Notes: generated by a model from the letters alone, not told the origin. Counted from the stretch's first letter, positions 33,824-42,524 are shown. The stretch: DNA of 64,000 nt from Hymenobacter ruricola (GCF_015694525.1 NZ_JADQDM010000002.1:682001-746000); one strand, 5' to 3'. Program-made: numbers and translations.

Positions 33824-34852
33824 ATGTCTTCCTCCCCTCTCGTCCGTTTCGCCATTTGCGGCGTGGGCCACATTGGCCGGCGCCACGCGGCGCTGGTGGC
33901 GCGCCACGACGGTGCGGAGCTGGCCGCGCTGATTGACGTTCGCGCTGACTTGCAGCCCGGCCTTGCCATGGAATTTCCCGGCGTGCCGTTTTTCGCTTCG
34001 CTCGAAGACTACCTGCAAACCGGCCCCGCCGCCGACGTCCTCACCGTGGCCACGCCCAACGGCCTGCACGCCCCGCAGGCGGTAGCCGGCCTGCGCCACG
34101 GCCTGCACGTGGTCATCGAGAAGCCCATTGCCCTGCACAAAGCCGACGCCGAAACCATTGTGCACACGGCCCTGCAAACCGGCCGGCTGGTGTTTGGGGT
34201 GATGCAGAACCGCTACTCGCCCCCGGCCGCCTGGCTGAAGCAAGTGGTCGATGAAGGCCGCCTGGGCCAGGTGTACTTGGTGCAGCTGAACTGCTTCTGG
34301 AACCGCGACGCCCGCTACTACCGCCCCGGCGGCTGGAAAGGCACCCAGGCCCTCGACGGCGGCACGCTCTTTACCCAGTTCAGCCACTTCGTCGATTTGC
34401 TCTATTGGGTGTTCGGCGACATTACCAACGTTTCGGCCCGCTTCCGCGATTTCACCCACGTCGGCCTCACCGAGTTTGAGGACAGCGGCCTCGTCACCTT
34501 CGACCTGCTGCGCGGCGGCAGCGGCACGCTCAGCTACAGCACCGCCGTGTGGGACCGCAACCTCGAAAGCTCCCTTACCGTGGTGGCCGAGCGCGGCAGC
34601 CTGCGCATCGCCGGCCAGTACATGGACAAAGTCGAGTATTGCCACCTCGACGGCTACCAGATGCCGGAACTGGCCCCCACCAACCCCGCCAATAATTACG
34701 GCGCCTTCCAGGGCTCGGCCGCCAACCACGTGCAGGTCATCGAAAACGTGGTGGACACCGTGCAGCGCCGCAGCTTTGCTACTACCAATGCGCTGGAAGG
34801 GCTGAAAGTGGTGGAAATAATCGAGCGGATTTACGCGCTGCGGCCTTCTTGA
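33824..34852 (+). CDS. Gfo/Idh/MocA family oxidoreductase
   Basis: A 342-residue NAD(P)-dependent sugar dehydrogenase. The Rossmann motif GVGHIGRRH is at 13-21 and the family hallmark EKPIALH at 99-105; the C-terminal domain shows the usual FLRGGSGTLSY-like strand region. In pathways with a DegT-type aminotransferase next door, such enzymes oxidise UDP-N-acetylglucosamine-type uronates (WbpB role), and the two genes here may act in sequence. ATG 33824 gives the standard N-terminus MSSSPLVRFAICGVG; the longer frame overlaps the preceding gene. Confidence 0.92.
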   Translation: MSSSPLVRFAICGVGHIGRRHAALVARHDGAELAALIDVRADLQPGLAMEFPGVPFFASLEDYLQTGPAADVLTVATPNGLHAPQAVAGLRHGLHVVIEKPIALHKADAETIVHTALQTGRLVFGVMQNRYSPPAAWLKQVVDEGRLGQVYLVQLNCFWNRDARYYRPGGWKGTQALDGGTLFTQFSHFVDLLYWVFGDITNVSARFRDFTHVGLTEFEDSGLVTFDLLRGGSGTLSYSTAVWDRNLESSLTVVAERGSLRIAGQYMDKVEYCHLDGYQMPELAPTNPANNYGAFQGSAANHVQVIENVVDTVQRRSFATTNALEGLKVVEIIERIYALRPS

Positions 34853-34889
34853 CCAGTTGCATATAAATTAATTTCTCTTCCTCCCCAGA

Positions 34890-35375
34890 ATGAAATACTT
34901 CTTGCTGTTTGCGTTGCTGCTGGTAAGTTCCCCCATCTTTTGTCAGGACCTGGGCGTGGGTCAGCATATACCCGCATTTACCATCAGCAACGACCAGGAA
35001 ACCATAAAATCACTGGACTTAAAAGGCAAGGTTGTCCTGATTAACTTTTTTGCCACTTGGTGCGGTCCCTGCATGCAGGAGCTGCCGCTAGTGCAACAGT
35101 TCTGGGCCACCCACAAAAGCAATAAAAAGCTAGTCATCATAGTGATTGGGCGCGAGCATTCGCAAAGCGAGATAACAGCTTTCAAAGCCAAGAAAGGCTT
35201 TGACCTACCGATGTATCCGGACGAAAAAAGGCAGGTGTATTCGCTTTTTGCTACGCAATACATTCCCAGAAACTATCTCATCGATGCCAAAGGCAATGTT
35301 GTCTTCACGTCCGTAGGATTCGTGCAAACGGAGTTTGACCAAATGGTCAAAAAAATTGACGAGTTGATAAAATAA
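34890..35375 (+). CDS. TlpA-like thioredoxin family protein, exported
   Basis: A 161-residue periplasmic thiol-disulfide oxidoreductase. A signal sequence occupies residues 1-19 (LLFALLLVSSPIFCQ), the redox site is Cys58-Gly-Pro-Cys61 in FFATWCGPCMQELP, and the cis-proline region is YIPRNYLIDAKGNVV. It resembles TlpA/ResA-type reductants. The gene is AT-richer than its neighbours. It is monocistronic or linked to the preceding operon by a 37-bp gap. Confidence 0.88.
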   Translation: MKYFLLFALLLVSSPIFCQDLGVGQHIPAFTISNDQETIKSLDLKGKVVLINFFATWCGPCMQELPLVQQFWATHKSNKKLVIIVIGREHSQSEITAFKAKKGFDLPMYPDEKRQVYSLFATQYIPRNYLIDAKGNVVFTSVGFVQTEFDQMVKKIDELIK

Positions 35376-35578
35376 CAGGCCTTAATTGACGGTGCGTGTT
35401 GTTTTAGCATAAAGGGCTGGCTTACTTCGCGCCGCTATTGTCAGCAATGCCCCCGCTTTTTATGATGTGGTGGATTATGCGCTACGAATTGGCGCACGCG
35501 GGGCGAGAATGCGTTGCAGACCATTCGGAAAAGTTGGGTAGTAATCGAAATTCATTACTTGAAATACCCCATCACAAT

Positions 35579-36016
35579 ATGGAAAGCAATAACATTTCAC
35601 ACGGCGAAGGCTTCATTTTAGATGCCGGCCCTTTTTACCATGGCACCAAAGCGGATTTGCAGATTGGCGATTTGCTGACGGCCGGGCATCGGTCGAATTA
35701 CAGGCCCGAAATCGTCATGAATCACATCTATTTTACCGCTTTAGTAAATGGGGCGGGCCTTGCTGCGGCCTTGGCCGCCGGAGAAGGTCGCGAACGGGTG
35801 TACCTCGTGGAGCCAACCGGAAGCTTCGAGAACGACCCGAACGTGACGGACAAGAAATTCCCAGGCAATCCGACCCGCTCCTACCGCAGCCAGGCACCTG
35901 TGAAAATTGTGGGCGAAGTGACTGATTGGGTACGGCTAACTCCTGAAGAACTCAAAATGTGGCGCGAAAGGCTGGCGAGAATTAGCGCGGACTCCGGCGC
36001 ACAAATTATCAATTAA
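35579..36016 (+). CDS. arr: NAD(+)-rifampin ADP-ribosyltransferase Arr
   Basis: A 145-residue enzyme that ADP-ribosylates rifamycins and inactivates them. It matches Arr over its full length: FYHGTKADLQIGDLL (19-33, catalytic His21), NHIYFTALVNGAGLAAALA (48-66, Tyr51), VYLVEPTGSFENDPNVTDKK and FPGNPTRSYRSQAPVKIVGE. The frame extends upstream to 35438, but ATG 35579 gives the standard length. No integron, insertion sequence or other resistance gene is adjacent, so it looks like an intrinsic chromosomal copy; such copies occur in environmental bacteria. The 200 bp upstream hold no recognisable gene. Confidence 0.93.
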   Translation: MESNNISHGEGFILDAGPFYHGTKADLQIGDLLTAGHRSNYRPEIVMNHIYFTALVNGAGLAAALAAGEGRERVYLVEPTGSFENDPNVTDKKFPGNPTRSYRSQAPVKIVGEVTDWVRLTPEELKMWRERLARISADSGAQIIN

Positions 36017-36037
36017 TTTCTGCCCTGACCTAGCCCC

Positions 36038-36688
36038 ATGCCCCATTCCCTCCCCGACCTGGCGGCCCGCTGGCACGCCCTCACCGCCCCGCTGCTGCCC
36101 GAGGCGGCCCGCCGCGAGGCCGTTTTTCAGAAGCTGGCCGCCGCCTATGAGGTGCCGGACCGGCACTACCACACCTTGCACCACATCGAAAACCTGCTGA
36201 CCCTGGCCGACGCGGCCCCGCTGCAAGACGCCGTGGTGGTGCAGCTGGCGGTGTGGTTTCACGACGTGGTGTACCAGTCGCTGCGCTCCGACAACGAAGC
36301 GAAAAGCGCCGAGCAAGCGCTGGCATTCTTGCAGGAAACCAACCTGGAGCCGGCGCGGCAGCAGCGGGTGGCCTTCCTCATTGAGCGCACCGCCGACCAC
36401 ACCCAGCCCCAGCCGCCCGACGACGCCGACCTGCTCTGGTTTCTGGATGCCGACCTGAGCATCCTCGGCGCGCCGGAGCCGGCGTATTGGGAGTACGCCC
36501 GGCAGGTGCGCCGCGAATACCGCCTCGTGCCCGACCTGCTGTACCGCCCCGGCCGGCGCAAGGTGCTGGCCAAAATGCTGGCCGCGCCGGTGCTCTTCCG
36601 CACCCCAGCGATGCAAGCGGCGCTGGAGGCGCGCGCGCGCCGCAACCTGGCCGCCGAAATCGCAGCCTGGGACCGGGGCGGGCTGTAG
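36038..36688 (+). CDS. HD superfamily metal-dependent phosphohydrolase
   Basis: A 216-residue protein of the predicted HD-domain phosphohydrolase family (COG4339 type). Metal-binding residues lie in YHTLHHIENLL (about 46-56) and VWFHDVVYQSLRSDNE (about 71-86), and the helical core contains DADLLWFLDADLSILG. The substrate is unknown. It starts 21 bp after arr on the same strand. Its TAG stop (36686-36688) lies inside a dispersed hairpin repeat, as does the stop of the convergent next gene. Confidence 0.9.
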   Translation: MPHSLPDLAARWHALTAPLLPEAARREAVFQKLAAAYEVPDRHYHTLHHIENLLTLADAAPLQDAVVVQLAVWFHDVVYQSLRSDNEAKSAEQALAFLQETNLEPARQQRVAFLIERTADHTQPQPPDDADLLWFLDADLSILGAPEPAYWEYARQVRREYRLVPDLLYRPGRRKVLAKMLAAPVLFRTPAMQAALEARARRNLAAEIAAWDRGGL

Positions 36689-36743
36689 CGCGGACTTTTA
36701 GTCCGCGGGTATTGTCACCCCGCGGACTAAAAGTCCGCGCTAC
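36685..36743. repeat. GTAGCGCGGAC hairpin between convergent genes
   Basis: Perfect 24-bp arms at 36685-36708 and 36720-36743, each containing the hairpin GCGGACTTTTAGTCCGC or its complement. Both outer ends read GTAG into the element, and provide the TAG stop of the HD gene (36686-36688) and of the DUF3078 gene (36740-36742, minus strand). Confidence 0.93.
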
Positions 36744-37681
36744 TTCTTGGCGTCCGCGAAATTCTGCACGGCGTAGGCCACGCCGATGGTGAGGCCCTGC
36801 GAAAACTGCACGCCGTGGTCCTGGTCGTAGTCGTAGAGGGCGATACCGTTGAGGGCCACGTTCACGTACTTGCCCACTTTGGCGGTGAGGCCGACGTCGA
36901 GGCGGTGGTCGATTTCTTTTGGGTTGATGTTTTTGTAATTGGCGAAGAGCAGGTAGCGGGCCTTGAGGTTGACGTTGGGGCTGAGGTTGCGGTCCAGTTC
37001 GGCCAATACCTGCGCGGCCAGCACCTCGAAGCGGGTGCTGTGGCCGGGGTTCACGCCGTAGGGCGTGTTGCCGAGGGCCTCCACGAACCGCTCGGCGCGG
37101 CTCACCACCGTCAGGCGCGGGGCGAAGGGCGACAGGCGCAGGTGGAAGTAGGTGGCCGGGTGGTATTCGAAGCCGTAGGCGGCCGTGAGGAAGGCCGGGG
37201 CGAAGAAATCAGAAGTCAGCCGGGCGCGGTCGAGGCCGTTGGCGTCGGTATCATACTTGTAGCCGGGGGCGAATTGGGAGAGCAGGTTCAGCGACAGAAA
37301 CATGTCCCACTGGCTGCTGATGGCGCGGCCGTACTTGGTGTCGAGGTAGAGGCGGTCCTGGCCCTTGCGGTAGCCCAGGCCGGCGGTTTCGGAGAAGGCA
37401 AAGAGGAAATCGGCTTCGTTGTCGAAGCTATGGCCGCCGAGCTTGCGGTTGGCGCGGGCGTTGAACAAGGCGTTGAAGCCGATGGTGTTCACGCCCCCGC
37501 CGCGCCAGTTGCTGCTGAGCAGGGACTCGTTCAGGCCCAGCCCGGTTTTCAGACTTTTGCGCCAGAGCGGCTCCGGGGCGGGCGCCACCGGCGCAGGCTC
37601 GGGGATGACGGTGGGCGTGGTTTGGGCCCGGGCGGCGGTAGCCAGCAGGGCCAGCAGCGGCAGGAGGAGACGTGCTTTCAT
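36740..37681 (-). CDS. DUF3078 family outer-membrane protein
   Basis: A 313-residue protein with signal peptide (1-19, LLALLATAARAQ), a short Pro/Ala-rich linker and a beta-strand-rich domain of the DUF3078 family (WRKSLKTGLGLNESLLSSNW and GGGVNTIGFNALFNARANRK are typical). It probably forms an outer-membrane beta barrel; its function is unknown. The stop codon is created by the repeat at 36685-36743, so the C-terminus (FADAKK) may be slightly changed from the ancestral one. A related hairpin lies upstream at 37755. Confidence 0.88.
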   Translation of the reverse strand: MKARLLLPLLALLATAARAQTTPTVIPEPAPVAPAPEPLWRKSLKTGLGLNESLLSSNWRGGGVNTIGFNALFNARANRKLGGHSFDNEADFLFAFSETAGLGYRKGQDRLYLDTKYGRAISSQWDMFLSLNLLSQFAPGYKYDTDANGLDRARLTSDFFAPAFLTAAYGFEYHPATYFHLRLSPFAPRLTVVSRAERFVEALGNTPYGVNPGHSTRFEVLAAQVLAELDRNLSPNVNLKARYLLFANYKNINPKEIDHRLDVGLTAKVGKYVNVALNGIALYDYDQDHGVQFSQGLTIGVAYAVQNFADAKK

Positions 37682-37754
37682 GGAGAAGCGTAATGAGCGG
37701 CGGATAAGCTGGGCTGAAGTAAACGCAAAGAAGCTTATTCGGCGCCGCGCGGAA

Positions 37755-37850
37755 GTAGCGCGGACTTTGTAGTCCGCGTCCCCACTTGATAGCCGAACGA
37801 GGCCTACGGCTTTATTGGCGCGGGGACGCGGACTGCAAAGTCCGCGCTAC
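37755..37850. repeat. GTAGCGCGGAC hairpin, second copy
   Basis: Arms of 29 bp at 37755-37783 and 37822-37850 with one mismatch, belonging to the same family as the element at 36685. It lies in the divergent gap between the DUF3078 gene and the nuclease gene. Confidence 0.9.
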
Positions 37851-37866
37851 TGCGCCACGGCCTTGG

Positions 37867-37874
37867 TATCTTTA
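37867..37874 (+). promoter_or_regulatory. TANNTTTR -7-like element, nuclease gene
   Basis: TATCTTTA lies five bases before the ATG at 37880, predicting a transcript that starts at the initiation codon. Confidence 0.4.
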
Positions 37875-37879
37875 CGGTG

Positions 37880-40800
37880 ATGCCCGCCCACCCTGCTTCC
37901 GACGTTTTTTCTGCCGCTACGGCGCCTTCCGCGGCGCCGGTTTCCTTCCTGGCCACGGTGGCCCGCGAGCTGCTGGACCGCTACGGCTCGGGGCCGCTCG
38001 ATGAACTGTCCGACATCGTGGTGGTGGTGCCCACGCGCCGCGCCGTGGTGTATCTGAAGAACGAGCTGGCCGTGAACCTGCCCGTGGGCGCCCCGCTGTG
38101 GGCCCCGCGCGTGGCGGCCATGGAAGACTACATGGTGGAGCTGGCCGGCGTGCAAGTCGAGGAGCCCATTGCCCTGCAGCTGCTGCTCTACGACATCCTC
38201 AAGCGCATTGATGAGCACCTCGATTTCGACCAGTTTGTGGGCTGGGCCGGCCTGCTGCTGAGCGACTTCTCCAACCTCGACCAGAACCTGGCCCCCACCC
38301 ACAAGCTGTTTGAATACCTCAGCCAAGCCAAGGCCCTGGAGCGTTGGGACCTCGAAGCGCTGCCTGAGAAAAGCCGCGCCGCTGCCCACTCCTTCAGCTT
38401 CTGGGACCAGCTGGAGCGGGTGTACCGCGAGCTGCAGCGCCGCATGAAGGCTAACCACCTGGCCTACCCCGGCCTGGCCTACCGCCTGGCCGTGGAGAAG
38501 CTGGAAAAGAGCATCCAGGACCCGGCGGCGCCCGAAGTAGCCCGGCACGTGTTCGTGGGCCTGGGCAATTTGTCGCGCTCCGAGGAAAAGCTCATTCGCC
38601 TGCTGCTGAATGCCGGCCGGGCCGAAGTGCGCTTCGACGCCGACCCCTTTTACCTCGAAAAAAACTCGCCCAACCGCGCCGGCCAGCACCTGCGCCGCTA
38701 CTTCGAGAAGTGGCAGTTGCCGCTCGACAACTTCGGGGGCGGCGTGGAATGGCTGCGCGGCCGGGCCCACCACGTGCGCTACCTCGGCGTGGCCAACCCC
38801 AGCATGCAGGGCAAGCTGGCCGGCCAGCTCCTGGCCGAAGCCCGCCGCCAGCACCCCGACGCCACCGTGGCCGTGGTGCTGCCCGACGAAACCCTGCTCC
38901 TGCCCGTGCTCCACGGCCTGCCGCCCGACGAGGTGCCCGACTACAACGTGACCATGGGCCTGAGCTTCCAGGCCACGCCGCTGTTCAACCTGGTCGATTT
39001 GCTGTTCGAGGTGCACCTCACCGGCATCCGCGAAGGCAGCCAGGAAACCGGCTACGGCGTGCCGCGCTACCACCACCTGGCCGTGACCAAGCTGCTGAGC
39101 CACCCCTTCCTGCGCCGCTACCAGCAGTGGCAGGACCGCCAGCCCGACGAGCCGCAATACCACGGCGTGCTCGACCAGATTTGCCGCGAAATCGTGCGCC
39201 TCAACGCCGTGCTGCTGCCCGCCGAGGAGCTGCTGAAGCTGGGCGCGCACCACCCGCTCATCGAGGCCCTGTTCCGAACCTGGGACAACTGCGACGACAT
39301 CATCGCCGCCTGCAACACCCTCATCGACCTGCTGAAGCAAGTGTACGCTGACCAGCAGGGCGGCATCGAGGCCGAGTATTTGTACCTGTTTTACACCTTG
39401 GTCAAGCAGCTCGATTCGGCTTTTGACTGCCGCGAGCAGCGCCTGTCGGTGCGCTCGTTCCGCCGGTTTTTGTACGAGCAGATGGGCCGCACCCGCCTGC
39501 CCTTCTCGGGCGAGCCGCTGGCCGATGTGCAGGTGATGGGCCTGCTGGAAACGCGGGCGCTGGATTTCGACCACCTCATCATCCTCAGCTGCAACGAAGG
39601 CGTGCTGCCGGCCCCCAAAAAGCAGCAGTCGCTGTTTCCCTACGACGTCCTCACCGAGTTCAAGCTGCCCACCTACGCCGACGCCGAGGCCATCACGGCC
39701 TACAACTTCTGGCGCCTGCTCCAGCGCGCCCAACGCGTCGACCTGGTGCACGTGTTGCCCGGCGCCGAAGGCATGAAAAGCGGCGAGCGCAGCCGCTTCC
39801 TGCTGCAACTGCAGAACGACCTGCTGCCCCAAAACCCGCAGCTCACGCTGGAAGACCTGACGGTTTCCGTAGCCGGCCCCGACACCGAAGTGGGCGTCAA
39901 CCCCTACGAAGGCGACCTCATTTTGGAGAAAGATGAGGAAATGCTCACGTCGCTGCGCGGGGTGCTGGAGCGCAACATTTCGCCCTCGCGCCTTAACGAT
40001 TTCCTGGCCTGCTCGCTCCGGTTTTATTTCTCGAAAGTGGCCCGCTTCCACGAAAACGAAGCCGTGGAAGAAACCCTCGAAGCCAGCAGCTTCGGCACCA
40101 TGATACATGAGGCCCTGGAAAACCTCATGCGCCCTTTCGAGCAGGACGCCCGCCTCATCACCGCCGCCGACATCCCCGAAATGGTGCGCCAGGCCCCGGC
40201 CGAGGTGCAGCGCGTGCTGCGCCAGGAAGAATCGGAAAAGCACGCCCGCGCCGACGAAGGCCTTAACCACGTCTACGGCCAGGTGGCCACCCGCTTGGTC
40301 ATTCGCCTGCTCGAAAGCCTCACCGCGCAGCCCGACCTGCTGCCCATCCGCCTTTTCGGCCTCGAAGCCGAACTGGCCGCCACCATCTTCGTCGACGTGC
40401 CGGGCCGGGCCGAAAAGCTCGCCGTGCGCCTCTTCGGCCTAGCCGACCGCGTGGACGAGCTGCCCGACGGCCGCCTGCGCGTGGTCGACTACAAATCCGG
40501 CCTCGTGAAGCGCAACGACCTGCAGCTGCGCGGCTACCGCGACCGCCTCACCCCCGCCGAAGCCGTCGACCGCCTCCTGCACGAAGCCAGCAGCAGCGCC
40601 GACAAAGTGCGCCAGCTCTGGCTCTACCGCCTCATGCTGGCCCACACCGCCCAGCGCGAAACGGCCGAAACCGCCATCCTCTCCCTGCGCAACATCGACG
40701 AAGGCCTGCTCTCCGCCGACCTCAGCTTCATCACCGACGGCGGCCAGGACTTCGTGGCCACCTCCGAAGAATTGGTGCGTAAAATTGTGCTGCGAATCCT

Positions 40801-40882
40801 GGACCCCGCCGAGCCCATCCGCAAAACCGACGACTTCACCAAGTGCGAGCATTGCCCCTACCGCGGCATTTGCGCCCGCTAA
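37880..40882 (+). CDS. PD-(D/E)XK nuclease family protein (AddB-like)
   Basis: A 1000-residue protein of the AddB/RecB-nuclease type. The C-terminal domain has the nuclease motif VVDYKSG (Asp870, Lys872) and four cysteines placed as in AddB iron-sulfur nucleases: Cys711 (FLACSLRF) and Cys989, Cys992, Cys998 (KCEHCPYRGIC). The N-terminal half resembles an inactivated helicase (VVVVPTRRAVVYLKNELAVN). Such proteins work in double-strand break repair with a helicase partner; no AddA gene is in this window. A GTG one codon upstream (37877) is an alternative start. The long minus-strand frame over this region is a GC shadow. Confidence 0.9.
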   Translation: MPAHPASDVFSAATAPSAAPVSFLATVARELLDRYGSGPLDELSDIVVVVPTRRAVVYLKNELAVNLPVGAPLWAPRVAAMEDYMVELAGVQVEEPIALQLLLYDILKRIDEHLDFDQFVGWAGLLLSDFSNLDQNLAPTHKLFEYLSQAKALERWDLEALPEKSRAAAHSFSFWDQLERVYRELQRRMKANHLAYPGLAYRLAVEKLEKSIQDPAAPEVARHVFVGLGNLSRSEEKLIRLLLNAGRAEVRFDADPFYLEKNSPNRAGQHLRRYFEKWQLPLDNFGGGVEWLRGRAHHVRYLGVANPSMQGKLAGQLLAEARRQHPDATVAVVLPDETLLLPVLHGLPPDEVPDYNVTMGLSFQATPLFNLVDLLFEVHLTGIREGSQETGYGVPRYHHLAVTKLLSHPFLRRYQQWQDRQPDEPQYHGVLDQICREIVRLNAVLLPAEELLKLGAHHPLIEALFRTWDNCDDIIAACNTLIDLLKQVYADQQGGIEAEYLYLFYTLVKQLDSAFDCREQRLSVRSFRRFLYEQMGRTRLPFSGEPLADVQVMGLLETRALDFDHLIILSCNEGVLPAPKKQQSLFPYDVLTEFKLPTYADAEAITAYNFWRLLQRAQRVDLVHVLPGAEGMKSGERSRFLLQLQNDLLPQNPQLTLEDLTVSVAGPDTEVGVNPYEGDLILEKDEEMLTSLRGVLERNISPSRLNDFLACSLRFYFSKVARFHENEAVEETLEASSFGTMIHEALENLMRPFEQDARLITAADIPEMVRQAPAEVQRVLRQEESEKHARADEGLNHVYGQVATRLVIRLLESLTAQPDLLPIRLFGLEAELAATIFVDVPGRAEKLAVRLFGLADRVDELPDGRLRVVDYKSGLVKRNDLQLRGYRDRLTPAEAVDRLLHEASSSADKVRQLWLYRLMLAHTAQRETAETAILSLRNIDEGLLSADLSFITDGGQDFVATSEELVRKIVLRILDPAEPIRKTDDFTKCEHCPYRGICAR

Positions 40883-40902
40883 CCCCGCCGCCCGACCACC
40901 CA

Positions 40903-41919
40903 ATGAAGTACGTTCTGAGTCTGTTGCTGGTCCTGAGCTTACGGCCGGCGTTGGCGCAAACGCCTCCGTTCACGGTGCGCCCGGTTTCGCTGCCCAAGGA
41001 GTTGGCGTTCTACGACAACCAGTTTTCCGGGCTCGCCATCAGCCGCGGCAAGCTCTACTTGCTGTCGGAAAGCCGGCTGCAAGACAAGGCCGAAGCCAAG
41101 CTCTACACCGTGCCGCTCGCCGACCTGGACCGCAAACTGCGGGATACCGCCTACGTGCTCCCCTTTCGGAAGCTGCCCATCACCGGCCTGCCGGGTTTGC
41201 GGGGCCAGATGAAAGCAAGCGGCCAAGATTACGAAGGGCTTGAGGCCATGCTAATTGACGGCAATACCGTCTATTTCTCCGTTGAAACGGCTACCCCTTC
41301 CACCAGCTGCTACATTCTCAAAGGCCGCATCACCTCCACGGCGGTCATCCTGGACAACCAGTTGCTGGCGGCGCTGCCCAAGCCGCTGGCCGCCGACGGC
41401 TCCCACGTTTACAACGCCGGATTTGAGGCGATAACCAAAGCCCGAAAGCAGCTGGTTGCTTTTTTCGAGTACAATTCCTTTCCCGGCCAGAACTACGTTT
41501 GCGGCTTTGATAAGCGCCCGCGCCCCTCCGCGCCGGTCCCGCTCCAGCTCCCATTCACCCCGCTGCCGTTCCGCATCACGGATATTACCCCGGTCGGAAA
41601 AAATCATTTCACGGCCATCAATTACTTCTTCAAAGGCGACGGCGAAGATGCCGTGTACCGCGTCCCGGCCACCGATTCCGCCAACACCAAACTCATTACC
41701 GGTCCCACCGGCTTCAAGAACTACTGCCGACTGGTAGACATCGCGTTCCACAACAACCGCTTCACCTGGCAGCCCCTGTGGGAGTTGCCCGAGCCCTACA
41801 TGGGCTACAACTGGGAAGGCATCGCCGCCTACAAAGGCGGCTATTTCATCATCAACGACAAGTACACCCCGAGCCGCCCCTACCGCACCACACTTTTGTA
41901 CCTGCAAAGCAGCCACTAA
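40903..41919 (+). CDS. Secreted hypothetical protein, probable beta-propeller
   Basis: A 338-residue exported protein with signal peptide 1-19 (SLLLVLSLRPALAQ). The body is rich in short beta strands and contains the ordered motifs FSGLAISRGKLYLLSES and YNWEGIAAYKGGYFIINDK at either end, which resemble paired blades of propeller-type (phytase-like or SdiA-regulated) proteins. I assign no activity. It begins 20 bp after the nuclease gene; the longer upstream frame overlaps that gene and is not used. Confidence 0.75.
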   Translation: MKYVLSLLLVLSLRPALAQTPPFTVRPVSLPKELAFYDNQFSGLAISRGKLYLLSESRLQDKAEAKLYTVPLADLDRKLRDTAYVLPFRKLPITGLPGLRGQMKASGQDYEGLEAMLIDGNTVYFSVETATPSTSCYILKGRITSTAVILDNQLLAALPKPLAADGSHVYNAGFEAITKARKQLVAFFEYNSFPGQNYVCGFDKRPRPSAPVPLQLPFTPLPFRITDITPVGKNHFTAINYFFKGDGEDAVYRVPATDSANTKLITGPTGFKNYCRLVDIAFHNNRFTWQPLWELPEPYMGYNWEGIAAYKGGYFIINDKYTPSRPYRTTLLYLQSSH

Positions 41920-41947
41920 GCACCTTTTTTACTTCACTCCACTTCCT

Positions 41948-42409
41948 ATGCAACCCCAAAACTCCTCCCCCGGCAAAGACGAATTCATGCAAGCCGCCAT
42001 CGACGAGGCCCGCCTGGGCCGCTCGCAAGGCGGCATCCCCATCGGCTCGGTGCTCATCCGCGACGGCAAAATTGTGGGCCAGGGCCACAACAAGCGCGTG
42101 CAGGAAGACTCTGCCATCAAGCACGGCGAAATGGACTGCCTCACCAACGCCGGCCGCCAGCGCACCTACCGCGACACCGTCATCTACACCACCCTGATGC
42201 CCTGCTACATGTGCGCCGGCACCATCGTGCAGTTCAAAATCCCGAAGGTCATCGTGGGCGAGTCGCGCACGTTCGGCGAGTCGCGCGCCTTCCTCGAAAG
42301 CCACGGCGTGGAAGTGGTCGACCTCGACCTGCAAGAGTGCGTCGACATGATGAACGAGTTCATCGAAGCCGAGCCCACCCTCTGGAACGAGGACATCATG
42401 GAGCTATAA
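41948..42409 (+). CDS. Cytosine/nucleoside deaminase-like enzyme
   Basis: A 153-residue zinc deaminase. The active site is HGEMDC (His59, Glu61) and PCYMC (Cys86, Cys89), spaced as in yeast cytosine deaminase, whose GGIPIG start, TTLMPCYMCAGTI block and tail are also matched. It most probably deaminates cytosine or a related base for salvage. No transporter is adjacent. A 465-bp gap follows to the TetR gene and holds the RNA and operator-like features described below. Confidence 0.92.
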   Translation: MQPQNSSPGKDEFMQAAIDEARLGRSQGGIPIGSVLIRDGKIVGQGHNKRVQEDSAIKHGEMDCLTNAGRQRTYRDTVIYTTLMPCYMCAGTIVQFKIPKVIVGESRTFGESRAFLESHGVEVVDLDLQECVDMMNEFIEAEPTLWNEDIMEL

Positions 42410-42451
42410 GCGGGCCCGACCGTTGAAAATTAGTGCCCTGACCAAAAGGCT

Positions 42452-42514
42452 AGTGAGTGTTTGCTTACCAATAGTGAGCTAACACTTATACGGCTTTAGC
42501 AAACGCTCACCTAC
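42452..42514. promoter_or_regulatory. Cluster of TetR-operator-like palindromes
   Basis: GTGAGTGTTTGCT (42454-42466) and AGCAAACGCTCAC (42498-42510) are inverted copies differing at one base, each part of an imperfect palindrome such as TAGTGAGTGTTTGCTTACCA. Between them AGTGAGCTAACACT is a third palindrome (AGTG-6-CACT). The last site touches the TANNTTTG promoter motif at 42512. The words resemble sites bound by TetR-family repressors, and a TetR-type gene starts at 42875. Confidence 0.55.
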
Positions 42515-42519
42515 CTTTG
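42512..42519 (+). promoter_or_regulatory. TANNTTTG -7 element
   Basis: TACCTTTG, a perfect match to the Bacteroidota -7 consensus, predicts transcription from about 42525 into the putative RNA. A -33 element is not clear. Confidence 0.6.
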
Positions 42520-42524
42520 TTTCG

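Noticed and set aside
35400..35578. Possible remnant gene before arr (frame pieces YDVVDYALRIGARG and ENALQTIRKSWVVIEIHY)
   Set aside because: Two short pieces in different frames could be joined by one frameshift, but I recognise no family and cannot separate this from chance.
37847..40270. An 807-residue minus-strand open frame opposite the nuclease gene
   Set aside because: It is a codon-bias shadow: rich in His, Gln, Val, Gly and Ala without domains, and the plus strand encodes a clear nuclease with Fe-S cysteines.
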